DNA of 64,000 nt from Thermoanaerobaculum aquaticum (lineage in GTDB: Bacteria; Acidobacteriota; Thermoanaerobaculia; Thermoanaerobaculales; Thermoanaerobaculaceae): NCBI RefSeq assembly GCF_000687145.1, contig NZ_JMFG01000008.1:128880-192879 (forward strand), given 5' to 3'. The notes below the pieces were generated by a model. The model ran no database searches, was not told where the DNA came from, and saw nothing but the letters and a program-made list of their open reading frames with translations. Made by a program: the position numbers and the translations under genes. Shown piece by piece: positions 16,052 through 24,978 of this stretch (within the stretch, counting starts at the first letter, position 1; every line of letters starts with the position of its first letter).

Positions 16052-17151
16052 CTGAAGTGGTAGGGTTTTCCTTCGGGCCGGCGGCAGGCTTATGCCGCCG
16101 GCCCCTCTTTTTGGCGCTGGTGGTGTTGGCGCTGGGCTGCGGGTCTCGCCCGGCGCCGCCGGCGGTGGAGCCTGCCCGAACGGCCGTCAAAAAGGCCATT
16201 TCCGAGCTGCGCGCCAGCCAGCCGCAATCTGCGAGGATGCTGGAGCGGCTGCTGGCCGATGCTGAAAGCATCACTGCTTTTGAGCGGGAGGCCCCGTTCT
16301 GGGACCACACCCCCGGTCGAACAGAAGCGGCTTGGTTGCGTCTTGCCAAGTTGGCCTCGGTGACGGTGCGGGAAAAGCGAGAAAGGCAGCTTGCCGCTCG
16401 CCAGCAGTTCGAGCAGGTCTTCGCCAAAGCCACCAACGAGCTCTCTCGCGCCCAGCAGGAGCTTTCCGAAACCGGCATGGGCCGGCGCGAGGCCGCAGCG
16501 TTCCAACGCGCCAAGGGTGCCCTGGGCCGGGCCCAAGCCCTAGCCCGCCTGGGCCAATGGGGCGAAGCCAGCGATTTGGCCCGGGCTGCCATCAGCGACC
16601 TGGCCATCGTCCACCGGGAGTTTGGAGCCCTCCACGCCCGCTTTTCGGACCCCAACCTCCGGCGCCAGTGGCGGGATTGGGTGGAGCAAACGCTGCGGGA
16701 ATCCCGCGAGCAAGGGATCGTGGTGATCATCGTAGATAAGCTCAAGCGCCGGCTGTCCGTTTACCGGGACGGCACGCTCCTCGCCAGCTTCCCCGCCGAG
16801 CTGGGAGCCAACGGCTTGCGTCCCAAGCAGCACGCCGGCGACCGCGCCACCCCCGAGGGTCGGTACAAGGTGGTGCAGAAAAAGCAAGGCGCAGCCACCA
16901 AGTACTACAAAGCACTGCTCATCAACTACCCCAACGACCAGGACCGCGCCCGCTTCCTGCAAGCGAGAAGCCAGGGTAAGATACCCTGGCGCGCCGGCAT
17001 CGGCAGCCTCATCGAAATTCACGGTGACGGCGGCGAAGGGCGAGATTGGACCGACGGCTGCGTGGCCCTGCGCAACGCCGATATGGATAAAGTGTTCGCC
17101 TGGGCGCAAGTAGGCACACCGGTCACCATCGTGGGCACCTATGAGCACTGA
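16045..17151 (+). CDS. L,D-transpeptidase (YkuD family), lipoprotein form
   Basis: 368 residues. A lipoprotein signal (RRPLFLALVVLALGC) leads into a helical N-terminal domain (about 40-220) and a C-terminal YkuD domain. The catalytic region IEIHGDGGEGRDWTDGCVAL contains the His and Cys of the YafK/ErfK-like branch. These enzymes make 3-3 peptidoglycan crosslinks or attach lipoproteins. The start is not certain: GTG 16045 overlaps the upstream gene, GTG 16057 is next, and the first part of the signal peptide is encoded within a terminator hairpin. It overlaps the next transpeptidase gene by 11 bp. Confidence 0.86.
   Translation: MLTEVVGFSFGPAAGLCRRPLFLALVVLALGCGSRPAPPAVEPARTAVKKAISELRASQPQSARMLERLLADAESITAFEREAPFWDHTPGRTEAAWLRLAKLASVTVREKRERQLAARQQFEQVFAKATNELSRAQQELSETGMGRREAAAFQRAKGALGRAQALARLGQWGEASDLARAAISDLAIVHREFGALHARFSDPNLRRQWRDWVEQTLRESREQGIVVIIVDKLKRRLSVYRDGTLLASFPAELGANGLRPKQHAGDRATPEGRYKVVQKKQGAATKYYKALLINYPNDQDRARFLQARSQGKIPWRAGIGSLIEIHGDGGEGRDWTDGCVALRNADMDKVFAWAQVGTPVTIVGTYEH
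16075..16112 (+). terminator. Terminator hairpin inside the transpeptidase leader
   Basis: A perfect 12-bp stem (GGGCCGGCGGCA and TGCCGCCGGCCC) with a 6-base loop is followed by CTCTTTTT. It ends the DUF4398 transcript but lies in codons for the signal peptide of the next gene, so it acts as a partial terminator between them. Confidence 0.8.
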
Positions 17152-17836
17152 ACCCGACCTTTCCACTCCCGAGAGCACACCCCGGAAATCCTTTCCGCTT
17201 CTTCTGGTGCTGGTGCCGCTGGTGCTGCTAGTGCTCACCGTGGGCGGCGCCCTGGTCTTGGCCCGCTTTGGCAACCCCTTGACGCTGATGCCCCTGGTCA
17301 CCGTGACCGACCCACAACTGGCGCAACTTTCCCCGAACGTCTTGAAGTCCCGGGCCGCCAAGGCCAGAACCACGCTGGAGCGGGTGCGTCCCCAGGGGCT
17401 TTACATCGTGGTGGACACCTACCGCAACCGCTTGCGTCTGGTCGAGGACGGCAAGGTGGTGCGGGAGGCTTTGTGTTCCACCGGTACCGGCATCGTGCTC
17501 ATTGATCCCCGTAACAAGCGAAAATGGGTGTTTGACACGCCCCTGGGCGAGCGGATCATCGAGCGAAAACAGAAAAACCCGGTGTGGATGAAGCCGGACT
17601 GGGCTTTCATTGAGGAAGGAGAAGAGCCGCCTCCCCCGGGTTCGCCCGACCGCGTGGACCCCTATTCCCTGGGGGATTACGGGCTTTACATGGGGGACGG
17701 CTACATCATCCATGGGACCCTGTTCAAGTCGCTTTTGGGCCGGCGGGTGACCCACGGCTGCATCCGGTTGGGAGACGAGGACCTTGAGTACCTTTACCAC
17801 CACGTGCCGATTGGCACTCGCGTGTACCTTTACTAG
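17141..17836 (+). CDS. L,D-transpeptidase (YkuD family), membrane-anchored
   Basis: 231 residues, with one N-terminal membrane helix (FPLLLVLVPLVLLVLTVGGAL) and a YkuD domain from about residue 85 (GLYIVVDTYRNRLRLVEDG). The active site has HGTLFKSLLGRRVTHGCIRL with catalytic Cys in HGC. It overlaps both neighbours, so the three genes are one operon. A second transpeptidase side by side suggests division of labour between crosslinking and protein attachment, which the sequence cannot settle. Confidence 0.92.
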   Translation: MSTEPDLSTPESTPRKSFPLLLVLVPLVLLVLTVGGALVLARFGNPLTLMPLVTVTDPQLAQLSPNVLKSRAAKARTTLERVRPQGLYIVVDTYRNRLRLVEDGKVVREALCSTGTGIVLIDPRNKRKWVFDTPLGERIIERKQKNPVWMKPDWAFIEEGEEPPPPGSPDRVDPYSLGDYGLYMGDGYIIHGTLFKSLLGRRVTHGCIRLGDEDLEYLYHHVPIGTRVYLY

Positions 17837-18515
17837 CCTGGCAGCGTGGGCCGGGGAAGCGCCCCTTTCCCCGGCCGCCGTGGCCGGGTTAGAGCTGGAG
17901 GCTTCCCTAGCCCGCAAGCCCAACGTGTACCTTAAGCTGGACCTCGGCGAGAGGCTCCTGCAAATCAAGGCCCGGGGGGTGGTGCTGGATCAGGTGGTGG
18001 TCAAGGCGGTGGAGGCCGCCACACGGCAGCCTTTTTACCAGCCTCCCGAACCCCTGGCGTTGGAGGTCCCTGTGATCCTGGAGGTCCTGCAGGGCCCGGG
18101 CGATACCGATCGCGAGGTTATTGCGCCGCCAAGCTTGCGCCCGGCAAGAAGCGCCGAGGAAGAAGAGGAGGAAGGGGCTGCAAAACCCACCCCTTCCCTC
18201 CAGGGCCCCACCCCAAACCCCACGCCGCGCCCGGAAACCCCAAGCCGGTACCGGGTGGAGCTCACCAAGAACGGAAGCAAAGGGGGCGAAGCTTCCCCGC
18301 TGGTTCTGTGGGTGGCCAACGACCTCCCCGCCCGCAGCTTATGGGAGCGCTTCCGCCAGGCGGTGAAGGAAGGCTGGGCGTTTTTGGCGCACCACGAAGA
18401 GGTTCCCCAGGAGCCGCCGGGCATCGTGCTGGTGGTGGACCCGGAAGACGCCCGCCGCCTGCACCACCTCTTCCGCCAGGGCATGGCGCTTTTGGTTACC
18501 GCCAACACTCCGTAA
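17784..18515 (+). CDS. Exported protein linked to L,D-transpeptidases
   Basis: 243 residues if the TTG at 17784 is used; GGAGACGAGG sits just before it. TTG 17811 is an alternative. A signal-like segment (LALACTFTSLAAWAG) is followed by a domain (NVYLKLDLGERLLQIKARGV) of the sort found before YkuD domains, a Glu-rich and Pro-rich linker (about 125-165), and a C-terminal helical part. No catalytic Cys is present. Overlap by 53 bp with the transpeptidase suggests an accessory role; no family was recognised. Confidence 0.65.
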   Translation: MSTFTTTCRLALACTFTSLAAWAGEAPLSPAAVAGLELEASLARKPNVYLKLDLGERLLQIKARGVVLDQVVVKAVEAATRQPFYQPPEPLALEVPVILEVLQGPGDTDREVIAPPSLRPARSAEEEEEEGAAKPTPSLQGPTPNPTPRPETPSRYRVELTKNGSKGGEASPLVLWVANDLPARSLWERFRQAVKEGWAFLAHHEEVPQEPPGIVLVVDPEDARRLHHLFRQGMALLVTANTP

Positions 18516-18566
18516 ATCCCACACCCGTGTCACCAGGTTTCGTAAAATGCCACCGGGAGGTGCGCT

Positions 18567-19235
18567 ATGGGCAAGGTAAAAGTGGGTGTCTTGCTTTCCG
18601 GCTGCGGTGTCTATGACGGTGCGGAAATCCACGAGGCGGTGATCACGCTTTTGGCCTTAGACCGGGCGGGGGCGGAAATCGTGGCCATGGCTCCCAACGT
18701 GGACCAGCTCCATGTCATCAACCACCTCACCGGTGACGTGGTCCCTGGGGAAAAGCGCAACGTGCTGGTGGAAGCGGCGCGCATTGCCCGCGGCAACATC
18801 CGCGACCTGGCCACGGTGGACCCCGCCGAGCTGGACGCTTTGATCCTCCCCGGGGGGTTCGGCGCCGCCAAAAACCTCTGCGACTTTGCCCTCAAAGGCG
18901 CCGACTGTCAGGTGCACCCGGAGGTGGCGCGGGTGGTGCAGGGCGTCCACCAGCAGGGCAAACCCATCGGCGCCATTTGCATTGCGCCGGCGCTCATTGC
19001 CAAGCTTCTGGGCCAGGAGCACCCCAAGCTCACCATCGGCACCGACAAGGACACCGCCGCGGCCTTGGAAAAGATGGGGGCCTGCCACGAAGCCTGCGGG
19101 GTGGAAGGCGTGGTGGTGGACCAAAAGGCCAAAATCGTGACCACGCCGGCCTACATGCTGGCCCGCTCCATTGCCGAAGCCGCCACCGGCATCGAAAAGC
19201 TGGTCAAAGAGGTTTTGGCCCTCTGCGGCCGGTAA
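18567..19235 (+). CDS. elbB: ElbB-like DJ-1/PfpI family protein
   Basis: 222 residues, full length for ElbB (about 217). The start VGVLLSGCGVYDGAEIHEAV is the family signature, and GAICIAPALIAKLL has the nucleophile-elbow Cys of the DJ-1/PfpI fold. ElbB has been called an isoprenoid-biosynthesis protein with amidotransferase-like domain and has glyoxalase activity in E. coli. A GGGAGG site precedes the ATG, and the gene is separate from the transpeptidase operon by 51 bp. Confidence 0.93.
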   Translation: MGKVKVGVLLSGCGVYDGAEIHEAVITLLALDRAGAEIVAMAPNVDQLHVINHLTGDVVPGEKRNVLVEAARIARGNIRDLATVDPAELDALILPGGFGAAKNLCDFALKGADCQVHPEVARVVQGVHQQGKPIGAICIAPALIAKLLGQEHPKLTIGTDKDTAAALEKMGACHEACGVEGVVVDQKAKIVTTPAYMLARSIAEAATGIEKLVKEVLALCGR

Positions 19236-19509
19236 AAGCTAAAAGCGCGCGTCTCAGCGGGGCCGCTCCCCCGAAAGCCGAACCTGCAACCACAGGGAGG
19301 GGGCCAGCGCCGCCGCCATCAGCATCAAGCTCGCGCTGACCCAGGAAGGCTGGGCGAGAGGCAAACGACCGTTAGAAGGATCGCCGGGCGACCAAAGCAG
19401 CGGGACCCAAGGACAGCAGTGGAGAAACGGAAGCTTGTTTGCCAAGACCCCTGACCCTGCGGCAAGGCCGGCGGGTGGCCGGCCCGGAAAAGCTTAGCAA
19501 GCTGAGCAG
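19236..19509. other. Intergenic gap, no supported gene
   Basis: 274 bp between two convergent genes. A 63-codon minus-strand frame (19254-19445) exists but has no clear ribosome site or family resemblance. A GGCCGGCGGGTGGCCGGCC hairpin near 19470 has no T tract. Nothing else stands out. Confidence 0.5.
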
Positions 19510-20277
19510 CTAGCGTGCGGCGTTTACGGGAAGATCAGCGTCCCCTGAGCGCTTGGTTGGTTTAGCCACCAGCTTGCTGGCAAGCCGGGAAAGCACCTTG
19601 TGGGCTACGGAAGCCACCCGCTGGGGTCGCGGCGGGCCTCGCCGCAGCCACTGGGCCAGCGGTCGCATTCCCTCGCCGGTTTTGCGGGCTATTTTCCCGT
19701 GCGCGGGAACCACCCAAAGCCGGATCACCACCGGGTCCAGGGTTCGGGAAGCAACCAAGGCCCCGCCAACCCAGGTGACGGTCTCCAGGAGGAACTCCCC
19801 GCCCCCCACGATCCAGCCATCCCGGGCCCGTCCGGTGACCTTGGCGGCAGCCACCCCATGCCCCACACCTGCCACTACGCCCTGCCCCAAAAGCACCCAC
19901 AACCACGAGCGCCGCACCTCGCCGTAAGCAACAAGCTCCGGCAGCACCACCGCGTCCACGTGGTCAGCCAGGGCCCGTTCCCGCAGGTTCGCGGGTTGAG
20001 GGGCAAGCGAGGCCGCTTCCAGCTCCCCCTCGCACACCTGCACCCCTTTTTTCGTCAAAGCGTCGGCCAACGCCCCCCGCAGGTTCACCAGCACCTGCTG
20101 CCGCTGACGATCGGCAGGACCCGGTGACGTGGACCAAACCCCGGGATCGCGCACCGGCACCCGATCCACGGGGGTGAGCACCTCCACCCGCATTCCAGGC
20201 TGGAGCGGCCTCACCGTGGCACAGGCCGAGGCCACGACAACCAAGAGCGCCGTAGCCGCCGCACGAGTGACCGCCAT
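19510..20277 (-). CDS. Lipoprotein of unknown function
   Basis: 255 residues from ATG 20277 (MAVTRAAATA). The signal ends LVVVASAC, giving a lipidated Cys. The mature part contains a segment like GNA1162/CsgG-type lipoproteins (DALTKKGVQVCEGE, DHVDAVVLPELVAYGEVRRSW), followed by a Gly-rich hydrophobic stretch (VLLGQGVVAGVGHGVAAA) and a basic tail. The similarity is weak and not an assignment. It is monocistronic. Confidence 0.72.
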   Translation of the reverse strand: MAVTRAAATALLVVVASACATVRPLQPGMRVEVLTPVDRVPVRDPGVWSTSPGPADRQRQQVLVNLRGALADALTKKGVQVCEGELEAASLAPQPANLRERALADHVDAVVLPELVAYGEVRRSWLWVLLGQGVVAGVGHGVAAAKVTGRARDGWIVGGGEFLLETVTWVGGALVASRTLDPVVIRLWVVPAHGKIARKTGEGMRPLAQWLRRGPPRPQRVASVAHKVLSRLASKLVAKPTKRSGDADLPVNAAR

Positions 20278-20404
20278 GCCGCCGAGTGTAAACCCAAGCG
20301 AAGAAGCCATTCAAAAGACAGCGGCCGTTGCGTTGGGAAGCGACAGGGCCACACGCCCAATCCGGTGGGCATTGAAAAGCGCCAGCTAAAAGCAGCGGTA
20401 GGTT

Positions 20405-23116
20405 TTAATTGGTCGCAGTGCGGAGGCGGGTGATGCGCTCCACCACGTCGCGGTAAGCTGGGTTCACGGCCAGCACCTCGGCGTAATGCGCCAGGGCGGC
20501 CGCTACGTTGCCGGCGGCTTCCCAGGCCCTGCCCAGCTCGTAGCGCAGTCCCAGCTCAGCTTCTGGCGGCAAGTTGGGCGTCTTGAGGGCCTTTTCGAAC
20601 CAAGAGGCAGCCTCTTCGGGGAGGCCTTTGTCCATGTAGCAGTTGGCAATTAGGGTCATGGCGTCCAGGGCAAGCTCCGGTGACTTCAAAACCAGCTGAA
20701 ACTCGCCAATGGCCTCGTCCAAAAGCCCCATCTCCCGGTACGCCAGCCCCAGGTCAAAGTGGGTGGCGTGGTCCTCCTCCCCCAGCTGTTCCGCCACGCC
20801 CCGCTGGAACTGCTTGAACAGCTCCTCGATGGACTCCTCCTGGGCCCCATCCTGGCCGCGGGCTTCCGCCACCATCTGCTTTTCCTCGTCTTCCGCCAGC
20901 TCCTTTTCGATTTCCGCGGCCAGGTTGAAGAAACCTTCCTCCTCGGCAAACAGCTCGGTCGCCGAGGTCTCGGCCACCGGTGCCGGCGCTGCGGAAAGCT
21001 CGGCCAGGCGATGGGCCCGCCGGCTGAGCTCGGTGCTTTGGGGAAAGCTTTCTGCCAGCCGCTGGTAGGTTTCTTTGGCCTGCTCTACCAGCCCTTGTTC
21101 TAACAGCAAATCCAGCTCCGCCAGCTGCTCGGGGCTCGGCTCGAAGAGCTCTTCCGCCAGCTCCACCAGCTCCACGGGTTCGGGTGCCAGCTCCACCGGC
21201 TCGGGCGCCACCTCCACGGGTTGCAGCTCCTCCACCACCGGAGGCGGAGCGACTACCTCCGGGGCTGGCTGGGAGGCTAGCTCCGGAAGCTCAAACTGGG
21301 GCACGGAAAAATCAGGGACTGCTAGCTCTGGACTGGCATTTCCCACAGCTACCCCCTCGCTGGAGGGCGGCGACGGGGGTTGGACGGGCGACCCGAAGTC
21401 GGCTGCAGGGGCCAACGGCTTTTTGGGGGTAAGCCCCAACAGCGATTCCAGCTCGTCTAAGGCGGCTGAAGACCGGGATGCAACGGAAGACGCAGCCGGC
21501 TGGGCCGGGGGGATGAAGGGTAAGGGCGCTGCGGGCTCGGGTTTGGGGGCAGGGGCCGGCGAAGGCAGAGGCTGCGCCGGAAGCTCCTCCACCTCCTCCA
21601 GCCGGCCACCCAGGGAAGCCAAAAGCTCCCTGCCCTTGGCGTGGTGCGGGTCTAAGGCCAGGAGCTGCTGCAGGTGAGCCAAGGCCTTGTCCACCAACCC
21701 GTACTTGGCTAGCACCGAGGCTTCGGTGTACAGCTCCTCCACGTTGGGCTGTGGGCCGGTGGCCGGCACCGGTGCTTCCTCGGCTGGCGCTGCAACTTCA
21801 GCTGCGGAGTCCCACTGGAAGCTGGCCGCCCCAGCTTCCTCGGCCGGCAGCCCCGCTTCCTCCAGGGGAATTTCCACCTCCAGCTCTTCCGCTTCCGCAG
21901 GGGGTGGTGTAATCGCAGGCTTGGTGTGGACGATTTCCACCCCCACCGGGCCTACCCCCAGCTCCTGCAGGCGCTGCTTGAAGAGGGTGTTGCCGGGCTC
22001 GCGTTGAGCCAGCTCCATGTACAATTCCGCAGCCTCCTGCCGTCGCCCCGCTTGGTAATAAGCATCGGCCAAAGCGCCTTCCAGCACCGAGAAGAACTCG
22101 CCGTCTTGACGCCGGTCGAAGACCTTAAGCCCCCGCTCCAGCACGTCAATGTCCCTGGGGTTGGCCTTCAAAAGGCGCTTGATGAGCTGACCGGCCCGCT
22201 CCAAATCCTTGGCAGCCATGAGCCGATCGATGGTGGGCAGGAGCTTTTCCTTGGCGGCTTCGGTTTCCCCCACCCGCAGCAGGATGTCGCCGTAAAGCTG
22301 CACCACCTCGGTGCGTTCCCCCACCTCGGGCAGGGCCCGCTCCACGAGATCCCGAGCTGCGCCAATGTCCCCGGCTTCCAGCAGCACCCGGCCCATGGCC
22401 ACCGCTAAATCGGGGGCTACCGCAGAGGGCTCCAGCTTGCGAACCAGATCCAAAGCGGTGGGGAGGCGACCGGTGGTCACCAGGGCGTTGAGCAAGGCCG
22501 GCCCGAAGCTGCCGAGGGAAAGCTGCATTTCCAGCGCTCGCTCCACCAGCTTCACCGACTCGTCCACGTGCCCGCGGCTTAACAGCAGCTGACCCAGGTG
22601 ATCCAGCTCGGCGCTGGCTGCAGCAATATCGCCGCTGCTGGCCAACAGGTCCACCAGCTTGGCACGGGCTTGAAAGTTGCTGGGCTCCAGCTCCGCCAGC
22701 TTGCGGTACACCTTGATGGCGTCGGCCACCTTGCGGTTGCGCAGGTACCAATCGGCCAGTGTAAGGAGCTGCTGCCGCCCCTCCACCGGCATCCCCAGCT
22801 TGTAGTAAAACTCCGCCAATCGTTCGTAGGTGTCGGTGCGCTGGGGATCGGCGCGGTTGGCCTTCTTTTCGGCGGCCACGGCTTTGAGCGTGAACCCCAT
22901 TTGCGCGTAGACATCGGCCGCTTGCTGGTAGGCGGCCACCGCTTCCCCCACGCGATTGGCTTTAAGCAGCAAATCCCCCAGCCGGTTCAAAAGCGCCCCG
23001 TCGGGAGCCCCCTGCTTGAGGGCTTTTTGGAACTGCTCGATGGCCGCATCCAGCCGGCCCTTGGCCGCTAGCTTTTCCGCTTCCTGAATGAGCTGTTCGC
23101 GCTTCGCCGTGGCCAT
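20405..23116 (-). CDS. Large TPR-repeat protein
   Basis: 903 residues without signal peptide, so probably cytoplasmic. The N-terminal half (1-380) and the C-terminal third (about 650-900) are tetratricopeptide repeats (AAIEQFQKALKQGAPDGALL, HFDLGLAYREMGLLDEAIGE). They are joined by a Pro/Glu/Val-rich low-complexity linker (about 390-640) with repeats such as EPVELAPEPVELVELAEEL. The design resembles FimV/PilF-like scaffolds of myxobacteria and acidobacteria. It starts 3 bp after rnhB ends and so is the last gene of the ffh operon. Confidence 0.9.
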   Translation of the reverse strand: MATAKREQLIQEAEKLAAKGRLDAAIEQFQKALKQGAPDGALLNRLGDLLLKANRVGEAVAAYQQAADVYAQMGFTLKAVAAEKKANRADPQRTDTYERLAEFYYKLGMPVEGRQQLLTLADWYLRNRKVADAIKVYRKLAELEPSNFQARAKLVDLLASSGDIAAASAELDHLGQLLLSRGHVDESVKLVERALEMQLSLGSFGPALLNALVTTGRLPTALDLVRKLEPSAVAPDLAVAMGRVLLEAGDIGAARDLVERALPEVGERTEVVQLYGDILLRVGETEAAKEKLLPTIDRLMAAKDLERAGQLIKRLLKANPRDIDVLERGLKVFDRRQDGEFFSVLEGALADAYYQAGRRQEAAELYMELAQREPGNTLFKQRLQELGVGPVGVEIVHTKPAITPPPAEAEELEVEIPLEEAGLPAEEAGAASFQWDSAAEVAAPAEEAPVPATGPQPNVEELYTEASVLAKYGLVDKALAHLQQLLALDPHHAKGRELLASLGGRLEEVEELPAQPLPSPAPAPKPEPAAPLPFIPPAQPAASSVASRSSAALDELESLLGLTPKKPLAPAADFGSPVQPPSPPSSEGVAVGNASPELAVPDFSVPQFELPELASQPAPEVVAPPPVVEELQPVEVAPEPVELAPEPVELVELAEELFEPSPEQLAELDLLLEQGLVEQAKETYQRLAESFPQSTELSRRAHRLAELSAAPAPVAETSATELFAEEEGFFNLAAEIEKELAEDEEKQMVAEARGQDGAQEESIEELFKQFQRGVAEQLGEEDHATHFDLGLAYREMGLLDEAIGEFQLVLKSPELALDAMTLIANCYMDKGLPEEAASWFEKALKTPNLPPEAELGLRYELGRAWEAAGNVAAALAHYAEVLAVNPAYRDVVERITRLRTATN

Positions 23117-23119
23117 CCG

Positions 23120-23689
23120 TTACCACTCCTGCTTTGATACTACCATGCGCACGGGCGCATAGCTTTTCCGATGCCAAGGGCTGGGTCCATGGTGACCCAA
23201 AGCCCGCAAATGTTGGGGCGTGGGGTAGCCCTTGTTCTCCGCCCAGCCGTATTCGGGAAACTGGCGGCCCAGCTCCTCCATGACCTCGTCCCTGGCCACC
23301 TTGGCGAGAATCGAAGCAGCGGCCACGCAAAGGTAGCGGGCGTCGGCCTTGGCCTCCACTATCACCGGCAGCGCCAGCCCCGGCAGCTTGACCGCGTCGG
23401 AAACCACACAGTGGGGCGAGGGTTTAAGCGCTAAAACCGCTTCCTCCATGGCTTGACGGGTAGCCTCGGCAACGTTGAGGCGGTCCACCTCAAAGGCTTC
23501 CCTCCGGACTATCGAAAACGCCACTGCGGCTTTTTTGATTTCCGCGGCCAGCTGCCGACGCCGGGCAGGCGCCAGTTTTTTGGAATCATCGATGCCGGAG
23601 ACTGCGCAGGGGAAAGGCAAAATCACCGCCGCCACAAACAGAGGTCCCGCCAGGGCGCCACGACCCGCCTCATCCACCCCTGCCACCAA
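23120..23689 (-). CDS. rnhB: Ribonuclease HII
   Basis: 189 residues. It removes RNA from RNA/DNA hybrids. The catalytic DEAGRG motif is at residues 6-11 (VAGVDEAGRGALAGP), followed by DDSKKL and the conserved SDAVKLPG and VAAASILAKVARDEVM segments. No ATG is available before the motif; TTG 23689 or GTG 23686 must start the protein, so the N-terminus is as short as the family allows. It lies 55 bp after rplS. Confidence 0.94.
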   Translation of the reverse strand: MVAGVDEAGRGALAGPLFVAAVILPFPCAVSGIDDSKKLAPARRRQLAAEIKKAAVAFSIVRREAFEVDRLNVAEATRQAMEEAVLALKPSPHCVVSDAVKLPGLALPVIVEAKADARYLCVAAASILAKVARDEVMEELGRQFPEYGWAENKGYPTPQHLRALGHHGPSPWHRKSYAPVRMVVSKQEW

Positions 23690-23744
23690 ACCAAAACGGT
23701 GGGCTAGAGCCCCGTCGCTGCTGCCATCCGGTGGCGTTTTTCCC

Positions 23745-24092
23745 TTACCTCCGGTTCAAGTCTTCGGTGAGGCGCGCTGCCTTCCCCTTCAGGTTGCGCA
23801 AGTAGTAAAGCTTGGCCCGGCGAACCTTGGCGTGCCGCACCACTTCGATCTTGTCAATGTGGGGGGAATGCACGGGAAACACCCGCTCCACACCCACACC
23901 GTAGGACACTTTGCGCACCGTAAAGGTTTCACGGATGCCACCGCCCCGCCGGCCCAGCACCACGCCCTCAAAAACCTGAATCCTCTCCTTGTCGCCCTCG
24001 CGCACCTTGACGTGGACCCGAACCGTGTCTCCGGGCCCGAACTCAGGAATGTCCGTGCGCAGCCAACTCTCCTCAAGCTTGCGGATATCCAT
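23745..24092 (-). CDS. rplS: Large ribosomal subunit protein bL19
   Basis: 115 residues from ATG 24092 (MDIRKLEES) after a GGAGGCGG site; the extra 30 residues upstream are non-coding. The L19 core is clear: [60 protein letters not shown]. It may have its own promoter in the 121-bp gap after trmD. Confidence 0.97.
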   Translation of the reverse strand: MDIRKLEESWLRTDIPEFGPGDTVRVHVKVREGDKERIQVFEGVVLGRRGGGIRETFTVRKVSYGVGVERVFPVHSPHIDKIEVVRHAKVRRAKLYYLRNLKGKAARLTEDLNRR

Positions 24093-24135
24093 GACCGCCT
24101 CCAAAAGTACCGTCGCCCTTGCGGGGCGAAACGTG

Positions 24136-24164
24136 ATTCTACAGCAGCATCTCCCGTTTGCCAA
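24136..24164 (-). promoter_or_regulatory. Internal promoter before rplS
   Basis: Minus-strand TTGGCA (24159-24164), a 17-bp spacer and TAGAAT (24136-24141), 44 bp before the rplS start. Both boxes match five of six bases, giving rplS-rnhB-TPR an independent transcript. Confidence 0.65.
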
Positions 24165-24213
24165 GAGCAGGAAAACACGCAAGAAGCACGTAGGCTGGCA
24201 ACCCTGGGCTTAC

Positions 24214-24978
24214 TTAGGACGGCTCTTCGGGCAAGCCGGAAACCCCCAGCTCCTGGGCCAGCTTTCGGGCCTTTTGGCGAAGCTCTTTTGGCAGCTCAAA
24301 GAAGTGGCGGAGCAACAGCTCCGGGCGGCGTAAAAGCGTCAACCGCAAGGAGACCTCCGTGCGGTAGTCCGCGACCTTCTGATGATCCCCGGAAAGCAGC
24401 ACCTCCGGCACCGAAAGCCCCCGAAACTCCCGGGGTCGGGTGTACACCGGAAAGTCCAGAAGCCCCTGGGTAAAGGAATCCTGAACCACTGAATCGGGAT
24501 CCCCCACCACCCCCCGCACCTGTCGCGCCACCGCATCCAGGATGACCAGGGCCGGCAGCTCGCCCCCGGAAACCACGTAATCACCGATGGAGATTTCGTC
24601 CGCCTTGAGGACCTCGGCCACCCGGGCGTCAAAGCCCTCGTAGCGTCCGCACAAAAACACCAGCCGCCGCTCGCCTGCCAGTTCCTTGGCCACCTCTTGA
24701 GTAAAAACCCGCCCCCGGGGATCGGGGAGGATGACCCGAGCTTGCTCCCCGGCGGTGACCTCCTCCACTGCCCGCACCGCCACCGGAGCCATGATGGCCA
24801 TGCCGGGCCCGCCACCGTAAACCTCGTCGTCCACTTGCCCGTAGCGGTTGATGGCCCAACGGCGCAGGTCGTGGACGCGCACGTCGAGGATGCCGGCTGC
24901 TATCGCCTTGCCCAAGATCCCCACCGCCAGGTAGGCTTCTACCGGCGCTGGGAAAAGCGTGAGGATGTCACAGCGCAT
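24214..24978 (-). CDS. trmD: tRNA (guanine-N1-)-methyltransferase
   Basis: 254 residues from ATG 24978 (MRCDILTLFP). TrmD makes m1G37 in tRNA with S-adenosylmethionine. Diagnostic segments are YGGGPGMAIMAPV, the trefoil-knot motif CGRYEGFDARV, and SIGDYVVSGGELPALVILDA. It overlaps rimM by 11 bp, the standard order in bacteria. Confidence 0.97.
   Translation of the reverse strand: MRCDILTLFPAPVEAYLAVGILGKAIAAGILDVRVHDLRRWAINRYGQVDDEVYGGGPGMAIMAPVAVRAVEEVTAGEQARVILPDPRGRVFTQEVAKELAGERRLVFLCGRYEGFDARVAEVLKADEISIGDYVVSGGELPALVILDAVARQVRGVVGDPDSVVQDSFTQGLLDFPVYTRPREFRGLSVPEVLLSGDHQKVADYRTEVSLRLTLLRRPELLLRHFFELPKELRQKARKLAQELGVSGLPEEPS

Noticed and set aside
19254-19445. 63-codon frame in the gap after elbB
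   Set aside because: It has a hydrophobic patch but no ribosome site or known relatives, so it was not called.
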